A program made the position numbers and the translations under genes. Positions 58,527 through 64,000 of a stretch of DNA of 64,000 bases are shown piece after piece. The notes beneath the pieces were generated by a model. It saw nothing but the letters and a program-made list of their open reading frames with translations. It was not told where the DNA came from and made no database searches. The DNA is from Sphagnum compactum. Its lineage: Eukaryota; Bryophyta; Sphagnopsida; Sphagnales. The stretch lies in NCBI GenBank assembly GCA_965153455.1, contig OZ234504.1, positions 9,796,001 to 9,860,000 on the forward strand. The letters are read 5' to 3'. Numbering within the stretch: position 1 is the stretch's first letter; each line of letters starts with the position of its first letter.

Positions 58527-59746
58527 TGATGTACCTGAAAGAGAGCAACCAGAGGTTTCATAGAAAATGGAGGACAGAATCTTGTGTTGTTGAATTAAGA
58601 TGGAGGCAACTGCAGCAGCAATGGCAGCACATACATATGGCATTGTGCTTTGGGATTTGGGTCGTTCTTCTCCCTTTGCACTTTCGGATTTGTTTGATTT
58701 CCATCTGCAAGAGTTTGGTGCACTTGTTTATGCATATGCTTTGCAAGTAGACAATAGTCTGCTGAGAGCTAGATAAGTAGGACAACTCCTTCCTGCTTTG
58801 AGAGCCTGATGACTGCAAGCTTGGTTGAAGTGCAGAATTGTAGTCAACCAGGTGAGATGGAGGATGACATACTTGTGGAATTGCTTGGTTGGTATTCTGA
58901 TGATGATGACCTGAGCTACTGCCAAGAAGTGGAAGTTCCACATTGGGATACCGGGAAGAAGAACCAGGCAGAAGATGACAAGAGGAACACCAGGATGACA
59001 GACAAATAATGGAATTGCTTACAAGATTAATGACTGACTAAGGCCTCAGCTGCTCCCAGAGATGCAGGTTCCACATTGAAATGCTAGGAAGAAGGAAGGC
59101 AGAAATCTATGAGAAGAACACCACAAGTCTTGCAGGCAGTGGTTGGATAAGTTTATGAAGCCCTTCACAATATTTTATCCTTTACCAAGTAACATTTCAT
59201 ACCAGTGTCGTGTGCTGTGTCACCAGCAAGGTACTTGCAGTTGCAAGCTCATTTAAGGAAATCTGAAACCTTGTAGAGACAACTCTGCATGCAAAAAAAT
59301 AAGTTCACCAAAAACAGAGCAGAACTTCTACTGTGCCTATTACTGTGCAATATAGCATTTCCTCTCAATCGGCATCTACAGTCTCCACCTTTGTGGTAAA
59401 GGACAGAATCTACCTAATATCACACAGCCTACTCAAATTTTTCACTTCACAACAAAGTTCAATGCATCGAGCAATGCTCTATTGCTTCAACAGAGATCTA
59501 TGGATTCTGATTTGACAGAATGCTGGTTTTGATTGCTGATTCCCTGCTGGGTTTCCATCAGTCAGCTCCATGAACTTCCATTTGATTTGCTTTGCTTGAT
59601 ATCTGATCAGCAGCAATTGGGTTTAGCCCTAAACCCTTACCCACTGGAACCCCTTCCCCTGCTGCCTCCATCCAGACCCTGGAGCTATAATCTTAATGCT
59701 CATCTTCACACCAAGGTTTCACTTGCTTTTATGCAAAACTCATGTA
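58527..59746. other. 3' flank of the receptor kinase; duplicated block
   Basis: GTTCCACATTG followed by GGAAGAAG recurs with a spacing of about 134 bases (58934 and 59068). Opposed open frames at 58809-59009 and 58941-58558 have no domain. Part is probably the 3' untranslated region of the receptor kinase gene. Confidence 0.45.
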
Positions 59747-62413
59747 TCACCTGCCCTCTGGGTGAACCAGCTGTGAGAAAATATCACCAGCAGAAGCATC
59801 TTCTGAAGCAGTCTCCTCACTGACACCTAAGCTGTGTTCTGTGGAGAAAGTCAGAGATGGCTCAACTGACTGATATGCTCTGGGCTGTGGATATGCTGGT
59901 TGAGATAAGCTGTCATTGGCAGAAAAACTATTGTCCATGGAAGCATTGTCCAGCAGTGCAGATGTTCCTTCAGATGTCCCTGCAAAGTTCTCAGAGGAGC
60001 TCTCCTGCAGTTGCAATGCATACTCTAGATTCCAAAGCACATCACCCATGGAAGGGCGGTCAATGCCCTGTTCTGCCAAGCATTTCTCAGCAATATCACC
60101 AAACTTGCGAAGTGATTCAGGGTTGCAAGCACCTGCTAGACGCGTGTCCTTGATCTGGTCCAGCATCCCCATCTTCTGCCACTTCAAAGCCCACTCTGCC
60201 ATGTTCACTTGTTCCCGTGGCAGGGCTGGGTTGATTGCTGGGCGTGCACACAACACCTCCATGAGAACCACACCAAAGGAGTACACATCAGACTTCTCTG
60301 TCAGCTGTTGCCGGCGGTAATACTCTGGATCTAAATACCCAAAGCTGCCCTTCACAGCTGTGCTCACATGGGTTTGTTCAAGACTTGGCCCTGTCTTGGA
60401 CAATCCGAAATCAGCCACTTTGGCTACAAAATTCTCATCCAGCAGAATGTTGGTTGTTTTCACATCCCTGTGTATGATGCTCTGTGCTGCACCTGTGTGA
60501 AGGTAGTGTAAGCCACGTGCAGCACCAATGCAAATCTCTAACCTCTGCTTCCATGACAGATTTGGCAACTTAGTGCCATAAAGATGGCTGCGCAAAGGGC
60601 CTTTGGACATGTAATCATAGACCAAGATCATCTCCTTGGAATCATCACAATAACCGATCAAGGACACAAGGTGGCGGTGCCGTAACTTTGAGAGCATTTC
60701 AATCTCGGTCTGGAATTCAGCCAGCCCTTGCTCTGATTGAGGGTTACCACGCTTCACTGCCACCTTGGAGCCATCATCAATCTCCCCTTTGTACACTTTT
60801 CCAAACCCTCCCACTCCAAGAAGTAAAGACTCATCAAAGTTGTTGGTGGCTCCCTGGAGCTCAGCAAAAGTGAAGAATCGGCCCATATTTGATGGTACTG
60901 ACGATACATAGCTTCCAGCCCCACTCTTCCCACTCTTGTGTGAGTGTGTCATCCCTCGGCTTGTGTCTGAGCTGCTTCCGTGCAAAGGCAGGGGCAGCCA
61001 CATGGGGGGGGTGGACTTCTTTGCCAGTTTTGGTTTACGAGAGCAACAATAGTAGATGAATGCAGCAAGCACAACCACTGCTGCTACACCTCCGACCGCC
61101 ACACCTATGATCACTCCCAGGTTCTGCTTGGAGCCCCCCCCTGTTGGAGCTACCACAGTGCTCGGACTAGACAGAGTGACTGAAGGGTTAGGTCCCGAGA
61201 GACCACCTGCACTGTTATTCATCTTAAATATCTCAAGACCGTTCAAGATTGCATCCTTGACAGTTGCAGAAGGCGCCGGTCCCATTTGTACCCACAAATT
61301 AGCATCAGAGCCTGTGAACATGGGTGCAGCAAAGTCCTCATAGAGGACGACATCTGGATTCCCAACAACTGCAATAACATCAAAGTTGCTCAAGACAGTC
61401 TGGTTGTTGATGTACACATTGAAGACACGCTGATTGATGGCAGAGTCGATAATTTCACAGAAATGGAGTCGCACAAAGTAAGTGTAGCCAAGGTCAACAG
61501 GGAAAACCCAAGAGACGTTGTAAGACAAAGTAACAGTTTGAGAGCCTCCAAGCGTTCGAGCAGTGGCATAAACTGCGGGTGGTGCAATGTATGTAGGATC
61601 ATTGCCATACTTGATGAGGCTGAATTGAACACTGCCTACTGCTCCTGTTGCTGCAGCAAAGATGTAATTACTATCTGGTTCCCAGCTGCGATACAAGCCT
61701 TGTGAATCATTCTGAGGGCTCACACTAGCACCTCCCACATTTATTCGGTACATCGTCTGGAGAGCTATTCCAGGCAACCCGAGTGTTTGTGGTGCCTGTT
61801 GACCTACCAGAGTTGCATCATCTGTCAACAAATTACTCGGCATCGACACGACCTCTAGAGCATTGATGAATGCATATGAGTTTGGCTGTGGTGAGAAAGA
61901 CAGAACAAGGGTTGGGCTGGTAACATTGATGAGGTATTCTCTGAAGACCAAGGGTTTGTCAAAGGAACTGAATGCCACACAACTGAAGTTGTTGAGCAGG
62001 GTGAACTGATTGGCAGACAGAGAAAAGAAAGAGGCATTGGGAGTGAAATTCCCAGAAGGAAAAGGGTAGAAGTAAAGACGAACCCAATGCCTTCCTGATG
62101 ACACCTTAAAAGTGTAGGAAGACTTCTCCGTGAAAAACCTTGCTGATGATACCAGATTAGGGTAATCTAGGTTTGCATTGTTCTGGACTGTGCTCCCCAC
62201 CACTGTGGTCCCTTGCGGTGCAGTGAGGAGCGTGTTTGAGGAAGAAGAATTGTCTGGAACAAACACTCGTCCATCATCTATTGTGACATTGGCAGAAGAT
62301 CCACAGCTCAGAAGTACGTCGTCCGTGGGCGTAAACACCTGTGCCTGTGTAGTACCCACACCACTCATGATGGCAAGAAACGCCAGCAACAACAACACTT
62401 GCATCGTCCACAT
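59747..62413 (-). CDS. Malectin-like receptor kinase, CrRLK1L (THESEUS/FERONIA) family
   Basis: A single coding exon of 888 codons from the ATG at 62413. That ATG starts a good signal peptide (MWTMQVLLLLAFLAIMSGVG, cleavage near TTQAQ). In-frame ATGs at 62530 and 62524 would add about 37-39 residues before it. Positions from 62413: malectin-like region about 26-400, from DDVLLSCGSSANVTI through FARLHFCEI-type VRLHFCEIID; membrane helix about 432-455 (GVIIGVAVGGVAAVVVLAAF); cytoplasmic basic segment; kinase about 525-800. Kinase residues: G-loop GVGGFGKVYKG, K554 in VAVKR, HRDVK with D650, DFG D668, and YLDPEYY. RD type with all catalytic residues, so active. The closing PREQVNMAEWALKWQKMGML and GDVLWNLEYALQLQE are most like THESEUS1-type members. 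Family members sense cell-wall state and RALF peptides. Long Ser-rich tail after the kinase. Confidence 0.95.
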   Translation of the reverse strand: MWTMQVLLLLAFLAIMSGVGTTQAQVFTPTDDVLLSCGSSANVTIDDGRVFVPDNSSSSNTLLTAPQGTTVVGSTVQNNANLDYPNLVSSARFFTEKSSYTFKVSSGRHWVRLYFYPFPSGNFTPNASFFSLSANQFTLLNNFSCVAFSSFDKPLVFREYLINVTSPTLVLSFSPQPNSYAFINALEVVSMPSNLLTDDATLVGQQAPQTLGLPGIALQTMYRINVGGASVSPQNDSQGLYRSWEPDSNYIFAAATGAVGSVQFSLIKYGNDPTYIAPPAVYATARTLGGSQTVTLSYNVSWVFPVDLGYTYFVRLHFCEIIDSAINQRVFNVYINNQTVLSNFDVIAVVGNPDVVLYEDFAAPMFTGSDANLWVQMGPAPSATVKDAILNGLEIFKMNNSAGGLSGPNPSVTLSSPSTVVAPTGGGSKQNLGVIIGVAVGGVAAVVVLAAFIYYCCSRKPKLAKKSTPPMWLPLPLHGSSSDTSRGMTHSHKSGKSGAGSYVSSVPSNMGRFFTFAELQGATNNFDESLLLGVGGFGKVYKGEIDDGSKVAVKRGNPQSEQGLAEFQTEIEMLSKLRHRHLVSLIGYCDDSKEMILVYDYMSKGPLRSHLYGTKLPNLSWKQRLEICIGAARGLHYLHTGAAQSIIHRDVKTTNILLDENFVAKVADFGLSKTGPSLEQTHVSTAVKGSFGYLDPEYYRRQQLTEKSDVYSFGVVLMEVLCARPAINPALPREQVNMAEWALKWQKMGMLDQIKDTRLAGACNPESLRKFGDIAEKCLAEQGIDRPSMGDVLWNLEYALQLQESSSENFAGTSEGTSALLDNASMDNSFSANDSLSQPAYPQPRAYQSVEPSLTFSTEHSLGVSEETASEDASAGDIFSQLVHPEGR

Positions 62414-62787
62414 GCACAACAAACCCGTTCCTCTTCTACTAGTAGTAGTAGTAGTAGAACTACTACTACCCCTCCCACGATGATCTCCATATCCTGCCAC
62501 CACCTTCCTAGTGAAAAACCCCATGTACATATGGTGTAGCAAATCTTGTCTTCCAAGTACACTGCCACGACTTGGCTCACATGAGGAGTTGTCCTTCTTC
62601 ACTTGCTTGCTGCTAACAGACTCTCTCCAAACTGCATGCAAGAATCCCAAACGAAAAATACAACAAAAAAAAAATTTAGAATTTTGTTTTGTTTTTGTTG
62701 TTTTGAAACAGAAGCAACAACAACTCAAAACTCACAGAGCTTGACATCAAAGGGCCCGACCTTCCTCAAAGCTCTCTTGCTTGAAAA

Positions 62788-62929
62788 CTGCAGTGGAAAG
62801 ATGACAGAAACAAATGCTTAGTTAGAAGGAGCAGAAAACACGTTCGCCAGCAGCAACGGGCCAAATAGGTGTATACTTAGAGCAGCCGGAAGGCAGTAGT
62901 AAAATGCATTCTGTAATGGGTAGTAGTAC
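62788..62929 (-). other. Possible 5'-UTR intron of the receptor kinase
   Basis: On the minus strand AAAAAG/GTACTACTACCC (donor at 62930/62929) and CCACTGCAG/TTTTCAAG (acceptor, exon resumes at 62787) could remove 142 bases from the leader. The leader also contains an upstream ATG near 62746 opening a short out-of-frame ORF. Inference only. Confidence 0.35.
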
Positions 62930-63151
62930 CTTTTTGGATGAAGATTTGCAGAAAAAAACACGTTTGAAACTGCTTGGGGTCTGGAAAATCCGGCTTCCTC
63001 CGTCCAGCTGGGTTTGCACTCTCTGGCAATGAACTGGATGAGCTCGAAACTGGCCAACTGTTTCTGACAGAAGTAAATGCAAACAAACCCAGTTCGTCAA
63101 AACCCATTTCGTTCGCATGATGATTGAATTTGATGCCCGCAAGGACAGCAA

Positions 63152-63153
<2 letters not shown>

Positions 63154-63195
<42 letters not shown>

Positions 63196-63232
63196 TCCAG
63201 CCTTTTTTTTTCGGGCTATATATATATATATA
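63154..63232 (-). promoter_or_regulatory. TATA box and GA repeat of the receptor kinase promoter
   Basis: TATATATATATA at 63217-63232 fits a TATA box. Just downstream in the gene's direction, 63195-63154, the transcript strand is a long (GA)n run, which plant GAGA-binding BPC proteins recognise and which is common in 5' leaders. The transcription start would then lie near 63190, giving a leader of about 0.6-0.8 kb. Confidence 0.55.
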
Positions 63233-64000
63233 GAGCCAAAATGGTATATTACAAATTAAAAGAGCTGAAATCAGAGATTTTCACTAGCCATAATTAGACC
63301 AAAATTTAAGAAATTTCGCCACATTCTCTACACATGGTTCAAGTATGTAGCCAGAAATATAGAGGGATCTTTTTTTTTGTACACATTTTTTACTTTTGTT
63401 ATTTAGCTTGTAGCCAAATCTGGCTAAATCTTCCTGTGGATCATCGTCACTTTGACTTCATTACAAAATTGACCCAAAAAACCACTGCTCTCTTCCGCCA
63501 ATTCAGGCCCTCGATCGCCTCTCCCACCCACCCTGCCTATACTGATACCTTCCTAGCTACATACTTTCCACACGTACCTTGTTGCATTGGTACCTGTCTT
63601 GACTTACTACCTGCTACGTCACTTCATACCTACCTAACCACTATTTTCTTTTCTTTTCTTTTCTTTTCTTTTTTCCTTCTCCCTTGTGTTTTTGTGTGTG
63701 TGTGTGTGTTTTTTTTTCTAGTTTTCCTTTTCTTCTTTGTCTTCTCCTTTTCTGGGGTATTTTTTTTTTGGGATTTTATAAAGTTAGTCCTAAGAGCAAG
63801 AACAAAGGGTTTTAGGATTTAAGAGTAAATGCTTTTGGGGGGAATTATTATATTAAAAACTTGGGATAATTTTTTCTTCTTGACAATAATATTTTGCGTA
63901 TTTTACACCTTGCAAAATTTAGAACACAAATGGTCTGAAATTATTTTATAGCTCAGGTTTGGGAATGATAATGGATATCTTTTCTTTTAGAAAGATCTCC
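63233..64000. other. No gene; repeat fragment and pyrimidine runs
   Basis: TAGCCAAATCTGGCTAAATC at 63411-63431 matches the repeat at 6669 in reverse orientation. CTTTT runs (63645-63672), a GT run (63694-63708) and T runs follow. No coding frame is supported. Confidence 0.5.

Noticed and set aside
62413-62728. Receptor kinase start at 62728
   Set aside because: That codon is TTG, not ATG; the signal-peptide ATG at 62413 fits the family better.

Overview
The window is nuclear DNA of a land plant. Six multi-exon or single-exon genes encode plant proteins: a photosystem I antenna protein with a chloroplast transit peptide, a malectin-like receptor kinase, an ATL-type RING-H2 ligase, a class I small heat-shock protein, NDC80 and the tRNA thiolation protein CTU2, plus a plant-type MFS carrier. 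Introns are short, mostly 0.1-0.7 kb. Intergenic DNA is AT-rich and full of microsatellites, Arabidopsis-type telomeric motifs (TTTAGGG) and decayed transposons. An Lhca4-type antenna gene argues against a Physcomitrium-like moss, whose genome is reported to lack Lhca4. The introns in the class I sHSP and MFS genes, and the many repeats, would fit a fern or lycophyte, but species cannot be fixed from the sequence alone.

Layout. 0-8 kb is gene-poor: a dead IQD (IQ67-domain) gene interrupted by a CACTA-like non-autonomous element, a long decayed coding relic of unknown family, and tandem duplications. 9-11 kb holds the MFS gene (+). 13.2-14.8 kb holds the sHSP gene (-) with a heat-shock promoter and a repeat inside its intron; a broken copy of its second exon lies at 20.8 kb. 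15-20.5 kb is repeats and MITE-like elements. 24.9-28.0 kb is CTU2 (-, seven exons reconstructed to a clean 582-residue reading frame). 29-36 kb is pyrimidine-rich or featureless DNA ending in an Au-like SINE. 37.1-39.3 kb (NDC80, +) and 40.2-41.6 kb (Lhca4-like, -) are convergent neighbours. 42.3-44.7 kb has Ty1/copia and probable Ty3/gypsy remains. 46.9-48.4 kb is the ATL gene (-). 49-59 kb is repeats, including a 60-bp-arm hairpin and a head-to-head telomeric palindrome. 59.7-62.4 kb is a THESEUS/FERONIA-type receptor kinase (-).

The genes do not form a pathway or cluster; each is an ordinary eukaryotic unit with its own promoter. Splice models were built by hand: all introns proposed for CTU2, NDC80, the antenna gene and the sHSP are GT-AG and keep frame, while one MFS intron appears to be GC-AG. 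I found no convincing new multi-gene system. The most unusual items are the hairpin at 53.2 kb, the telomeric palindrome at 53.7 kb, the unassigned decayed ORF at 3.7-5.5 kb, the nested MITE pair at 19.8-20.5 kb and the CACTA-like insertion in the dead IQD gene.
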